NCBI GenBank assembly: GCA_027922465.2
Contig: BQMF02000163.1
Location: forward strand, 558,001-622,000
Direction of reading: 5' to 3'
Source of the DNA: Turritopsis dohrnii
Taxonomy: Eukaryota > Cnidaria > Hydrozoa > Anthoathecata > Oceaniidae
DNA length: 64,000 nt
Shown in pieces: positions 1 to 8,881 of the stretch. The translations under genes were made by a program, and so were the position numbers. The notes below the pieces were generated by a model that was not told the origin of the DNA, made no database searches, and saw nothing but the letters and a program-made list of their open reading frames with translations. Numbering within the stretch: the first letter of the stretch is position 1; every line of letters begins with the position of its first letter.

Positions 1-337
1 TTCCGGTGTTATTTCATCATTCCCTAAAATATAAAACGCATAAATAGATCATCTTTTCTTTTTCTTTGATATATTTACAGTTTTATTTTGAAAACTTACC
101 AGTCTCTTGCACCCCATCAAGAAGCACTAAAATATAATACATACTCAAATGGGTTTAAACTGCATTTAATAATTCCAATATATTGGAAAGCTCTATATAC
201 TTACTCGCTTCATCAGTTACGTTATGACCTGAAATAAAATGGTGAAAAATTAATTTTGTATTCAAAAACAACAGTATAAAAAGCATAGAAATATTTACCT
301 TCACGTGCCACTGCCATATTTTTATTTATTTAGTTCA
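1..337 (-). CDS. Micro-exon gene, copy 1 (5' part, cut by window edge)
   Basis: Four exons can be seen on the minus strand, each bounded by AG and GT: exon 0 at 337-299 with an ATG at 317-315, exon A at 228-205 (24 nt), exon B at 126-100 (27 nt) and exon C from 23 to beyond the window. Acceptors are T-rich and end TTTTAG or TTTCAG; donors read GTAAG or GTAAA. Every junction falls after the first base of a codon, so the exons read as one frame: MAVARE, then HNVTDEA, LLDGVQET and NDEITPE, joined by single split codons. The same gene recurs at 47349-56820 with identical exon lengths and phases. No known family was recognised. There is no signal peptide at this ATG, though an upstream exon could supply one. 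It lies just downstream of the Helitron helicase gene (924-5475), in the same orientation. Confidence 0.6.
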
Positions 338-360
338 CTAAAAAAAGAAACAACTTAGAA

Positions 361-618
361 TTAATTTTCACAAAAGTAAAAGGATGAATGCCCTGACTTT
401 TGGTTCATGGATGGTGCGTGCAAGAACTTTTCATGATAAACAAAATTAAGATGCAAGAGACGAATGCATGCACAACCCATGGTAACAGAGTACACGACGT
501 GAACGTAAGTCAATGGGACTTGTACTCCGCCTAAAAAACAAACATACAGAAATAAACTGTTTTTAGGCAAAATAATTAAGTAACTATAAAAGCATATCTT
601 TACATCCATATTTAGCAT
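361..618 (-). other. Conserved small ORF between helicase and micro-exon gene (copy 1)
   Basis: An 85-codon open frame lies downstream of the Helitron helicase. Its counterpart at 47100-47324 (plus) is almost identical apart from a short in-frame length difference of about 15 nt. A strong acceptor (TTTTTTAG) precedes the part reading GGVQVPLTYVHVVYSV, so it may be an untranslated or coding exon of the micro-exon gene. Alternatively it is Helitron 3' sequence that is open by chance. No domain was recognised. Conservation alone is weak evidence, because the whole block is a recent duplicate. Confidence 0.3.
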
Positions 619-923
619 TGCAACAAAGAAAATGTCATTGAATTAACAAATTAACACTATAATATCAATCATTAACAGTTGAGCAACAGACACTATAGGA
701 AAACTCATGACAGTATATACTACGATATAAAAGTCATGACGCTATAGAGGAAAAGCTGCTTTTAAACAACTGCAATGCAAATCACTCCCAAATGAGTGAC
801 GATACGATCAATGTACAACCGGAAACTGATATTTTTACTTTTCCGGTATCTTTGAAACTCATAATCCAAATCCTTTGCACATACCAAGTATATAGATGAA
901 AACAAAAGATATGCATAATTAAG
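619..923. other. Helitron 3' sequence downstream of helicase (copy 1)
   Basis: Non-coding AT-rich sequence between the helicase stop and the small ORF. It matches, in reverse complement, the stretch after the second helicase copy (46746-47099), so both copies share it. No Helitron 3' hairpin or CTAG end was found here. Confidence 0.5.
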
Positions 924-3395
924 TTACTGTAATACTTGTGGAAAGACAACATTTTGAGTATACATCTTTCCATTGATATAACCTTGTTTCCCAGTAGCAG
1001 CAACTTTGATTTTCACATTATCAAATGCCTTTGCCCTGGAACATGCCACATATAACTGACCATGAGAAAAGCACGGCCTCTGCAAAAACAAACCAATTTT
1101 ATCAAATGTTTGGCCTTGACTCTTGTTAATAGTGAAAGAGTAGGCCAAACGGATAGGTAATTGCCTGCGTTTTAATATAAAAGGCATACCTGTATCTGAA
1201 GGTGACAGTTCAACCCTAGGTATGAAAATGATTTCTCCAACTGCTGACCCTGTCAAAACTTCAGCTTTAATAAAATTATGAGATAATTCACGAACAATCA
1301 AGCGGGTGCCATTACAGAGACCTTTCCTGATGTTCAGATTCCTCAAAAGCATTATGATAGCCCCAACTTTAAGTTTCAAACAATGTGGAGGCATACCAGA
1401 AGGTGTTATGCTGTTCAGAAAATCAAGCGGATAATTTTGCCGCTCATCTTCATTGTCACATACCACTTCATCAGCACTGTAATAACAAACTGCCTCTCCT
1501 TGCAATCTTTCCAACACCTCATTGTTAATGATCAATGATTGCTGGTTTGTTGGTGTCAGAATGGCTGTTGAGGCGTATTCGTGAGGTTCCAATCCGTCAT
1601 ACATCACCGATATAATTGAAGTGTTGTGGGGAACAACGCAACAATCGGGGATTTCAATAGAACCCTTAGCCGGTTCATTTTGTTTTGCTGGCAGTTCACC
1701 ATTACCAAGTTGTAATAACCAAGCACAGAATTCTTGTTCTTCCGGCCTGGCTCTCATGTTCTCGGTAAGTGAGTACTTTACCACTGATGCCCACATAACA
1801 GAACTTGTCAAGCAAACTTCTATTACATCAGTTGGTTTTGCTTTCTTCACAACTGGCAAACACTGACGAAAATCTCCGCCCCACAAAAGTACCTTTCCAC
1901 CGAAAAGTGCGTCACTGCCGCAAATGTCACGAAGCAGCCTGTCGATAGCATGGAAAATGTGCGTAGAAACCATTGTGGCTTCATCGATCAGAAACAGGTC
2001 AATACTTCGAAGGTATTCTGCATGTTTAGATGTTGGTGTTATGTTACATACACTGTTTTCTAAAACAGGAACAGGCAAACGAAATAAGGAATGCAATGTA
2101 CAACCACCAGATAATAAAGTGGCTGCAATACCTGTGAATGCAGCAGTAGCAACTTTCCAACCTCTGGCTCTACATGCTGTAATAACATAGTTATATGTAA
2201 ATGTTTTACCTGTGCCAGCTGGTCCATCCAGATAAAACAATGTTTCAAGTTGTGCTAATCCATTGCGCACATTTGAAACAGCAGACAAAATCGCATCTGC
2301 AACAACTAACTGCTGTTCGTTAAGCTGAGGCCTTACCTGCTGGGCCCTGTCAATGTAAACATTCACATCGACTTCTTCCTCAGGGATCTGCTGAACCAAC
2401 TCTGGAAGGTTTAATTGTGTTAAGGACATACCAAATTGTTTTAGGACATTATCAATGTAACCCAAAACCCTTTGCTCTGCTTGAGGAGCCGCCAATGTTC
2501 GAGCGTAGTCCTCGCACAGATGCCCCTTGAATGTATTCCACAACTCGAGAGGATTGGAGGGTTCGCAATGTGTCAAAATCGTGACAAACAGTTGTCTAAG
2601 CTGTTGAGGCATCTGGCAGGTTGATGCTTCTTCCAACGTATTGTGCCACTCTTCGTCATCTTGAAGAAGACGTCTGGCAGTACACGCCTCTCGGAATGTG
2701 TCGTAAACCACTCCATCAAAAGTACGTAGATATTCGAATGAAGTAGCGCCTGGAACATGCAGCAACAAAACTCGAAGGAAAAATCGTTCTCCTTCTGACG
2801 GTCGTGCATTATATAACCGAGCGACTATAGGCTTGAATGTTTTTTTTCGTTTTTGCCATTTTTTCTCTTTGCCATGAAAGACATAATGATACGGAATATC
2901 TGAGTAAAGATACTGTCGAGCATCAGGATCTTCTACATTCAGATTAAACCATGCTGTAAGGTGACTATCATTCAATGCCCCTTCAGCAGCTTCCGCTTCT
3001 TCGCCAGCTCTAAAATAAACTTGATGACGATCAGGTAAATGAACAGCTAATCGCTTAATAGTATGCGATTTTTCATGCATAGAGAACTCAAATATTCTCC
3101 ATAATGCTTCGGGCGCACTGACATATCGAGCATCCAGAAACGTTTTAATTTCGTCATGTTCCAAACGTTCATTAATCTCGATATTGGCACGATCATGTCC
3201 TTTGTAAATGTATTTAAAGAGATACTTTACACTTTTGATTGTGGTACATGCTTCCAAATTGATGTGAGCATTATACTTCTTGGACAACCATGGACAGTAC
3301 GGAACTACCCATTGATTATCTAAGTCCACATTTCTTACTCTCACTGTACGGCCATTGTTACGTCTGCGATACAGTGGATACCCATTTGCATTCAT
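924..3395 (-). CDS. Helitron RepHel, C-terminal part: end of Rep domain plus Pif1-type helicase
   Basis: The 823-codon frame starts inside the Rep domain. YLFKYIYKG near residues 55-64 supplies the catalytic tyrosine region of rolling-circle HUH Rep proteins. A superfamily 1 Pif1-like helicase follows: Walker A GPAGTGKT near 391, Walker B LIDEAT near 467, GGDFRQ near 502, and the C-terminal INKSQGQTF and YVACSRAK near 755-785. It would unwind and transfer one strand during Helitron rolling-circle transposition. The first listed Met is not the true start; upstream sequence codes for the conserved Rep linker, but a stop and a 76-bp foreign patch (3494-3569) break the connection to the Rep exon at 3560-4471. 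This copy therefore probably does not make full-length RepHel. The helicase half itself is open to a stop at 924. Confidence 0.9.
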   Translation of the reverse strand: MNANGYPLYRRRNNGRTVRVRNVDLDNQWVVPYCPWLSKKYNAHINLEACTTIKSVKYLFKYIYKGHDRANIEINERLEHDEIKTFLDARYVSAPEALWRIFEFSMHEKSHTIKRLAVHLPDRHQVYFRAGEEAEAAEGALNDSHLTAWFNLNVEDPDARQYLYSDIPYHYVFHGKEKKWQKRKKTFKPIVARLYNARPSEGERFFLRVLLLHVPGATSFEYLRTFDGVVYDTFREACTARRLLQDDEEWHNTLEEASTCQMPQQLRQLFVTILTHCEPSNPLELWNTFKGHLCEDYARTLAAPQAEQRVLGYIDNVLKQFGMSLTQLNLPELVQQIPEEEVDVNVYIDRAQQVRPQLNEQQLVVADAILSAVSNVRNGLAQLETLFYLDGPAGTGKTFTYNYVITACRARGWKVATAAFTGIAATLLSGGCTLHSLFRLPVPVLENSVCNITPTSKHAEYLRSIDLFLIDEATMVSTHIFHAIDRLLRDICGSDALFGGKVLLWGGDFRQCLPVVKKAKPTDVIEVCLTSSVMWASVVKYSLTENMRARPEEQEFCAWLLQLGNGELPAKQNEPAKGSIEIPDCCVVPHNTSIISVMYDGLEPHEYASTAILTPTNQQSLIINNEVLERLQGEAVCYYSADEVVCDNEDERQNYPLDFLNSITPSGMPPHCLKLKVGAIIMLLRNLNIRKGLCNGTRLIVRELSHNFIKAEVLTGSAVGEIIFIPRVELSPSDTGMPFILKRRQLPIRLAYSFTINKSQGQTFDKIGLFLQRPCFSHGQLYVACSRAKAFDNVKIKVAATGKQGYINGKMYTQNVVFPQVLQ

Positions 3396-3559
3396 TTGGG
3401 TTGCTTAACAAAATCGCTTTGGAAAATCCTTGGTGCAGTTGCCATCATCTCCCATACAAACTGCATTAGGGTTAGCATTCCCACAGGGACCATGAAGCAA
3501 AAGCAACCGAACTGTTGAACTTTCGAATATTTTCTTGAAAGTTCTTTGCTTGATTGTTA
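3396..3559 (-). pseudogene. Disrupted Rep linker of RepHel
   Basis: This short stretch still encodes the conserved linker ending in a DGYP-like NANGYPLYRRR, but a stop codon precedes it. It also contains the 76-bp patch copied from the N-terminal exon. Helitron copy 2 (43960-44010) keeps about 47 bp of original coding sequence here that copy 1 has lost. Confidence 0.7.
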
Positions 3560-3569
3560 TCACCTACTA
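3494..3569. repeat. 76-bp duplicated patch (source at 4874-4949)
   Basis: The 76 bases at 3494-3569 match 4874-4949 with two mismatches, in direct orientation and exactly 1,380 bp apart. In the second Helitron copy this position holds ordinary Rep coding sequence instead. The patch has thus replaced about 47 bp and ended the upstream frame shortly after SAEIPD. The source segment is part of the RepHel N-terminal exon. Confidence 0.85.
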
Positions 3570-4471
3570 TCTGGTATTTCAGCAGAAATTAAGCTGTCGA
3601 TGTCATCTGCATTACGCAGTTTGTCCTCTTGTGCTAAATGGATAAGAATATGAGCATGAGGTAAAGAACGTTTCTGAAATTCAATAACATACAAATGGGA
3701 AATGGCTTTCCCCAAAACACCATTCTTATTAATGTCCTCCAAAAGTGCTTTTAATTTCAAATTGAAAACACGTGTAATCAAATCAGGACGATAATGTGCA
3801 GGCTCTTTATCTAAGTTTTCCGTGATTTCCTTCCATTTTGGATTGCAGGTAAATGTGCAAAACAAATCCGGTTTGCCCATTTTAGTTACCATGGCCATAG
3901 CATCTTGATAATTTTGCTGCATGGCCCTTGGACCACCCTGAAAAGAAGAAGGAAGAATCACCGGTCTGCCTGCTTGAAGGCCACGGTTTTCTGCAACATT
4001 TTCAAGATAATCAATGAGCCCTTGATATTGCTCAACCCGGAAATTACCCTGATTTCGACGAATGTAATTAAGACAGTCGGATTCAACTTTGCAATAACAA
4101 TCTACAGCAAATTGTTGAAGTAATCTTTTACCTTTTAAGATGGGGCTAAAAGCATCTCTAAATGCAAACCTATAAGTATAATATTGCAACATGGTAGTAC
4201 GACAATGCTGGCCTGTTGCATATTCTGCTACATGAGGAATGTCAGAACTCCAACCCAACTCTCCTCTTGGAAAAAATACAGGATACACCATTGGATCAAG
4301 ATTAGGTGAATGAACAGGCAAATCCTGCAATGGTCTATCTCGAGGGTAGACAACAATGTCTCGAGCCAATGGTGGTGCACCATCTTCACCAACAAAAACA
4401 GCAGCTACTTCATCATGATGAGGTAGATTGTATCGACGCCTGTCACCACCACTTCTCAAGTGCATTCTAAC
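3560..4471 (-). CDS. Helitron RepHel, Rep (HUH nuclease) exon
   Basis: Second exon of RepHel. It begins after an acceptor at 4472-4473 and carries the Helitron_like_N domain (LHL...GDRRRYNLP...DEVAAVFVG, then DLFCTFTCNPKW). The metal-binding two-histidine motif PHAHILIHL lies near residues 268-277 and belongs to the HUH endonuclease that nicks DNA to start rolling-circle transposition. Joining the upstream exon across the 77-bp intron keeps the frame (PSEV then RMHLRSGG), which supports the splice. The frame ends early, after SAEIPDSR, because of the 76-bp patch. Sequence before the damage is well conserved with copy 2 at 38791-38996 and 43714-44010. Confidence 0.85.
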   Translation of the reverse strand, partial: VRMHLRSGGDRRRYNLPHHDEVAAVFVGEDGAPPLARDIVVYPRDRPLQDLPVHSPNLDPMVYPVFFPRGELGWSSDIPHVAEYATGQHCRTTMLQYYTYRFAFRDAFSPILKGKRLLQQFAVDCYCKVESDCLNYIRRNQGNFRVEQYQGLIDYLENVAENRGLQAGRPVILPSSFQGGPRAMQQNYQDAMAMVTKMGKPDLFCTFTCNPKWKEITENLDKEPAHYRPDLITRVFNLKLKALLEDINKNGVLGKAISHLYVIEFQKRSLPHAHILIHLAQEDKLRNADDIDSLISAEIPDSR

Positions 4472-4548
4472 CTGAAAATCAAAAGCAAAATCAAAATTAA
4501 AAGCAGTTGAAAGATCAGTATTTAGTATATATAGATATTTCCACTTAC
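4472..4548 (-). other. Intron in Helitron RepHel gene
   Basis: On the minus strand the donor is GAG|GTAAGT and the acceptor is TTTTCAG|GTTAG, with a T-rich tract before the acceptor. Removing the 77 bp joins two conserved parts of the Helitron Rep protein in frame. Confidence 0.75.
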
Positions 4549-5475
4549 CTCAGATGGTTGGCGATTCTGTTCATTTGCGCGATGCAGTTCCTCTGCTTCT
4601 ACCTCACTCATGTGTTTATAAGCAGCTGCATAAGGACTCTCCCGTAAAATGATATCTTGCAAAGTTTGCATGACTTCGGGGGAGCAACCTTGATTTTCTG
4701 GTCTTGCCATTCGCTCGTTGATTGCATCCATACCATCATAAATATATAGTTGACCATACGATGGAGGAACACCTGGCGGTGGGTGTAAATTACCTGTTCG
4801 GTGACATACCTGGACATTGATACGAAAAACTGGTGGACCACGACCTAGCGGTACAGCCAATTTTGCACCCATAGAAGCAAAAGCAACTGAACTGTTGAAC
4901 TTTCGAATATTTTCTTGAAAGTTTTTTGCTTGATTGTTATCACCTACTAAAAGATCTTTAAGGTCATTAGGATAATAAATGTTATCTAAATGAACTTTAC
5001 CATTGTGACAACACTTAAAATTAGTTTCGTCAGCAAACATCTTGGCACCACAAAACTGACAGACCTTGTCCATGGCACCAAGATAGTGTAGCTCAGGTAG
5101 TTGGTCTTGCCGAGCAACACGATGCAATCGGGGATTTGCATTTCGTTGAGCACCCCGCCTTGCCCTCATGCGACGAACATTTGCATTTTGTCGAGCTAAT
5201 CTCTGCTCGTCACCTTCTACTTGACGATGCTGAGCTTGTCTTTCGGCATCGTTGATTCTCAGACGTTCATTATCTGTCTGAATATCTGGTGGCTGGACAT
5301 TAATGTTTTGCTGGAGCTGTTGGCGCCTTGCCTCAGCCACATCATCATGTGCATGCCGACGCTGAATAACAGAGCGCATTTGCTGCTGATCAGGTGGCTG
5401 GAGCACAAACTGGCCATTCCTAAAAACTGCTTGGAAGCCAGGAATAATATTAGTGCCACTTATATTAAACATCAC
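4549..5475 (-). CDS. Helitron RepHel, N-terminal exon (zinc-finger region)
   Basis: First exon of RepHel, with the start Met at 5475. The first ~130 residues are rich in Gln, Arg and Ala and low in complexity. A Cys/His cluster of the type CxxC...CCHxGKVHL (near residues 137-160) is the zinc-finger-like element usual just before the Helitron Rep domain. Conserved text follows that includes FNSSVAFASMGAKL. The exon ends at a GTAAGT donor (4548). It contains the source of the 76-bp patch seen in the downstream exon. No copy of this exon was found in the second Helitron, which is truncated at its 5' side. Confidence 0.8.
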
Positions 5476-6519
5476 AGTTCAGAAACACTAACAACAAAAA
5501 AGAAAGAAATAGCTACCAACTGTGAATAAACAGCACAAATCTAGGCAAAAGCAGAAGCAAGCTGACTAATACAAAATAAACAGAAATAGTCGAAACTGTG
5601 ATAATAATCTTCAACAAACCTTTCTATCTAAAACTAACGTCTTTTCAAAATTAACAGGAGAAATTAACACGGTAACGTACAAAAAACGAACCTGGAATGC
5701 AAATAGAAAAGGTGTTAGAAGACAGAAAGAGTAGCGTAAACATACCTAACATAAACATAACATAAACATCGTTTTAAACATAAAGAAAGGATAAACAGTT
5801 CTTATAAACAAAGGATAAACAGCTCTTAAGAAAGGATAAACCGCCATAAAGTTTACCATTTTTAAATTACTATGAAAACAAATAAAGAGATCTCACCTCG
5901 TTGACGTATATTTTGTACGTATAAACCAAAACAAAACAATCCCTCGACGACCAACAGGGCAGCAACCACAACAAACAGAATGATCTAATTAAATAAAAAA
6001 ATCATCATACATTAGCCAGTAAGTAGCCTATTTTAAAATTTTAAACAAACGGTTTACCTGATCTTTCGCTTTTGATAATACAAACAATGTATATTTCGTA
6101 ATTTCGTATATGTTTCGCAAGCGTCTTTAACTGGAAAATTAAAAATTAATTTGTTTACGTTCTGAACGAGTTGGTTGCTATAGTTTGCCCGATTCTGGAA
6201 ACCAATTTTGATTGGTCAAAAAGCATCACGTCAATCAAAACAATCAAAACAATCAAAATAAATGTGCATTGTATAGGTTTCCCGAAAGAAACGTCACACT
6301 TAGATGACGTATCATGTACACGCGTATACTGATTACGTAACTTTAAGAAGTGTCTCTCGGCTTCTACCAGGTATTATGCGCATTGTGTTGGTCTCCCGAA
6401 AGAAACGTCACACTTAGATTACGTAACATTAAAAAAAGTGTCTGTCACTTCTACGTGGTTTTACGACGAAAAGGGAAAAAATAAGAAGGATTTGACCGTG
6501 AAAAAAAAACAAATATGTC
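5476..6519 (-). promoter_or_regulatory. Helitron 5' leader, with a ~112-bp tandem repeat
   Basis: Non-coding AT-rich leader upstream of RepHel. At about 6266-6345 and 6378-6455 a segment is repeated head to tail; both units contain TCCCGAAAGAAACGTCACAC followed by a TTACGTA- or TGACGTA-type motif and a GTGTCT block. Three CAATCAAAA units precede it (about 6232-6260). This is likely the promoter region, but no TATA box was assigned. Confidence 0.45.
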
Positions 6520-6569
6520 ACTCTCTAAAATAAAAGTGTGACACACAATCGCGAATTAGTATAATAAGA
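6520..6569 (-). repeat. Helitron 5' terminal sequence
   Basis: This stretch shares CACTCTCTAAAATAAAAGTG and GCGAATTAGTATA with 49545-49590 and 51610-51668, which also end Helitron units. On the minus strand the element starts with TC at 6569 after a host A. Confidence 0.65.
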
Positions 6570-6579
6570 TAGTTTTTAT

Positions 6580-7258
6580 TTACAAGAAATACTCCTGCAA
6601 GGAAGGAGGGTCCATTTCAAAATATACCATATTCCCATAAAGATAAGTGTGTGCATTCTGCAGCAGCGCACAAATGATGTACAGTTTACCTATAGGGCTC
6701 AATCGAAGTTTTTGGAGCTTTTTGAAATCTATAAACTTAAAGTAATTTGCAAGTAGTCCTAACAGCCATTCAACACTAACACGGACTTCACTCATAGCTT
6801 TATTAAATGCATGTTGATTTGCAGTGATGTTTGCAATTCTGTATGGAGTTTGAATATGTGATCTGAGGGGATATACTTGATCCCCATATATGCATAAGGG
6901 TTGTCCATCGTACCATGCATATTGTTGAAGATCTTGAACCAAACCTGACTGATAGAGCATTGTGCTGTCATGTCTTTGTCCTTCATATGGCCCACTCAAA
7001 TTTGCTATCATACCATTTGGCAAAGCAATGGATTGAAATTTAAGGGCATGCATCCTTTTGTGGCCATTGTACACAATTCTTTGGTCGATCTGGGGTCTAG
7101 CAATCCCACGTACTGTTCCATCAATGAAACCAAAACAATTGTCAAGAGGAGCTCCTTTTTGATGTATTTTGTCAGCATAGTTTTTTAGTTTGTTTGGGTG
7201 CAGCAGTGCCTGGCCCCACTGTGTTAATCTATGATGATGTAAATCGAACACATGATCC
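6580..7258 (-). pseudogene. HARBI1-like (PIF/Harbinger) transposase, C-terminal half
   Basis: Encodes the catalytic half of a DDE_Tnp_4/HARBI1-type transposase. FIDGTVRG holds the first Asp, GQRHDSTML is the conserved following block, IYGDQVYPL holds the second Asp, and SVEWLLG holds the catalytic Glu. The stop is at 6580. Upstream, the frame runs on to about 7258 and then stops matching the family. The missing N-terminal half is on the same strand at 31578-31971. Joining 31578 to 7258 reads in frame (FNTV then TYYLWDHVFDLHHHRL) and agrees with the homologue at 32423 (FNTLLDYIYENHHHRL). LINE-A and its nested passengers thus split one gene. The half-gene cannot be translated from its own start. 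Confidence 0.85.
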
Positions 7259-7289
7259 CAGAGATAATATGTTACAAAAATGTCGTTAA

Positions 7290-7900
7290 ACTAAACATGA
7301 AACTGACAGAGAAGCATACAAAGTATTAAGAAATAGAGTAAATATTCTTATAGGTAAAGCAACCTCAGACTATAATAAAAACTTGCTGGAAGAAAACAAA
7401 AACGACCCTTCCAAATTCTGGTCAACTATTAAAGCGATATACTATATTACTGGAAAATCCTCCGTCCAACGTACATCATTTTCTATAAACGGTTCAAGAA
7501 CTTCTAACAGAAAAATGATTGCAAATGGTTTCTGTTCATTTTTGGGAACCATCGTAAATAATCTAAAGAAATGTCAAATCCCTCTAATAAATTTTACATG
7601 GACATTTCCTGCTTATGAAAAAACCCGCAGTAATAAAAGGTTCTGTTTCCAATACGTATCGGTCACTGAAGTCTCAGCACTACTTAGAAAATTAAAACGA
7701 AAAAAGTCTCCCGGTCTAGACGAGCTTCCAGCTGGTTTCTTGAAAGATGCTGCACCAGTTATATCAAAACCGTTATCTCATCTGATAAACTTGTCGCTGA
7801 AAACGGGTATTATCCCAAATGCATGGAAAGCTCCTAAAGTCACCCCAATTTACAAATCGGGAGTACGATCTCATTTTGGCAACTATCACCCAATTTCCAT
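7290..7900 (+). pseudogene. LINE-A reverse transcriptase, fragment 1
   Basis: Codes for the linker and the start of the RT domain of a LINE ORF2 protein: SPGLDELPAGFLKDAAPV, GIIPNAWKAPKVTPIYKSG and NYHPIS. The family consensus has NYRPIS, so one conserved Arg is His here. The frame is open from about 7290 until the MITE at 7902 interrupts it in the middle of PISILS. Confidence 0.85.
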
Positions 7901-7901
7901 A

Positions 7902-8270
7902 TCGTTGTCTCAGTTCAAGACAGCCTTAAGTCCATTTTTTCAAAAACTGAGATAAGACCATATCCCCATATTTCTGCATGTCTTTTTTCGAAAAATGGCC
8001 TTAAGTCCACCAAATTCTTATGGGAAAGTGGTGTTTTTAGCGATTCAAAAAAAAATAAGGATTTCAGATTTTTGCAAAATCTTAATCCAAAAACAGCCTT
8101 AAGTCCATCATTTTAGCTACAGAAACATACCCATTATTATACTCCTATAATATCAAAAAGATGGACTTAAGGCATTATTTTTTCAAAAGTTAGAAACAAA
8201 TGAAATCTTTAAAGTTGATTATCTCAAAATGGAAAAAATGGACTTTGGCTGTCTTGAATTGAGATGACGA
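7902..8270 (+). mobile_element. TA-type MITE (369 bp) in LINE-A
   Basis: The terminal inverted repeats are about 25 bp with three mismatches; the outer part reads TCGTTGTCTCAGTTCAAGAC on the left. The element is flanked by a TA duplication (7900-7901 and 8271-8272), as for Tc1/mariner-type elements. Removing it with one TA restores the LINE reading frame PISILSIIS. GCCTTAAGTCCA recurs inside in both orientations. No coding capacity; the transposase source is unknown. Confidence 0.85.
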
Positions 8271-8731
8271 TATTATCTATTATTTCGAAAATACTGGAAA
8301 AAGTTGTTCATAAACAACTGACAAACTTCCTTGATACAAATGATCTTCTCGCAAAAAATCAGTTTGGATTCAGGGCAAAAAGATCTACAAATCTCGCGTC
8401 AACTCTACTACTTGATTCGATAAGAGGATATGTTGATAAGGGTAATATTGTTGGTGCAATATTTGTAGATTTCACCAAAGCATTTGATACTCTGAGCCAT
8501 TCGAAACTTTTGTCGAAATTAACGTGTTATGGCATTCAAGACGTTGAACTAGCTTGGTTCTCAGACTATTTATTTAGCCGTAGCCAAAGAGTCGTTTACG
8601 CTGGAGAAATCTCAGATCCTCAATATGTTGCAAATGGAGTACCTCAGAGTTCCTTACTAGGCCCTCTACTGTTTATTTTGTACCTAAATGAACTCTCTGA
8701 AAAATTCAATCATTGTGAAATAATTCATTAT
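8271..8731 (+). pseudogene. LINE-A reverse transcriptase, fragment 2
   Basis: Continues the RT: SIISKILEKVVHKQL, NQFGFRAKRSTNLA, then AIFVDFTKAFDTLSHSKL (first catalytic Asp region) and GVPQSSLLGPLLF (consensus GVPQGS). It ends at IIHY where the Gypsy-A element was inserted, just before the YADD box. Confidence 0.9.
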
Positions 8732-8845
8732 TGTAGGATATTGAACTAAAACATATAAACATTAACATATTTTATCTTTTATTTTAGATCAATACATTCA
8801 ATATATAATAACAAATAATATAAAACGTTGAATGATCTTTATCCA
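8732..8845 (+). repeat. Gypsy-A 5' LTR
   Basis: Starts TGTAGGATATTGAAC and ends CTTTATCCA (TG...CA). It matches the 3' LTR at 23762-23887 apart from a deletion of about 10 bp after TGT, a 2-bp indel and a few substitutions. The short LTR holds an AT-rich core but no clear TATA box. Confidence 0.85.
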
Positions 8846-8881
8846 TCTATTGATCTTTATCATATCACTTTTTTGGATTGA

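Larger units (their letters stand above)
924..6569 (-). mobile_element. Autonomous Helitron, copy 1 (3' end not located)
   Basis: The element carries a RepHel gene (5475-924) and a leader of about 1.1 kb. Its 5' end is placed at 6569. Read on the minus strand, the element begins TC, then TTATTATACTAATTCGCG, after a host A, matching the Helitron rule of insertion between A and T with a 5' TC. Closely related 5' ends occur at 51668 and 49590. The 3' end should be a hairpin plus CTAG but was not found before the window edge. It may lie beyond position 1, which would place the micro-exon gene inside the element. Insertion was just downstream of the HARBI1-like stop codon. Confidence 0.75.
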
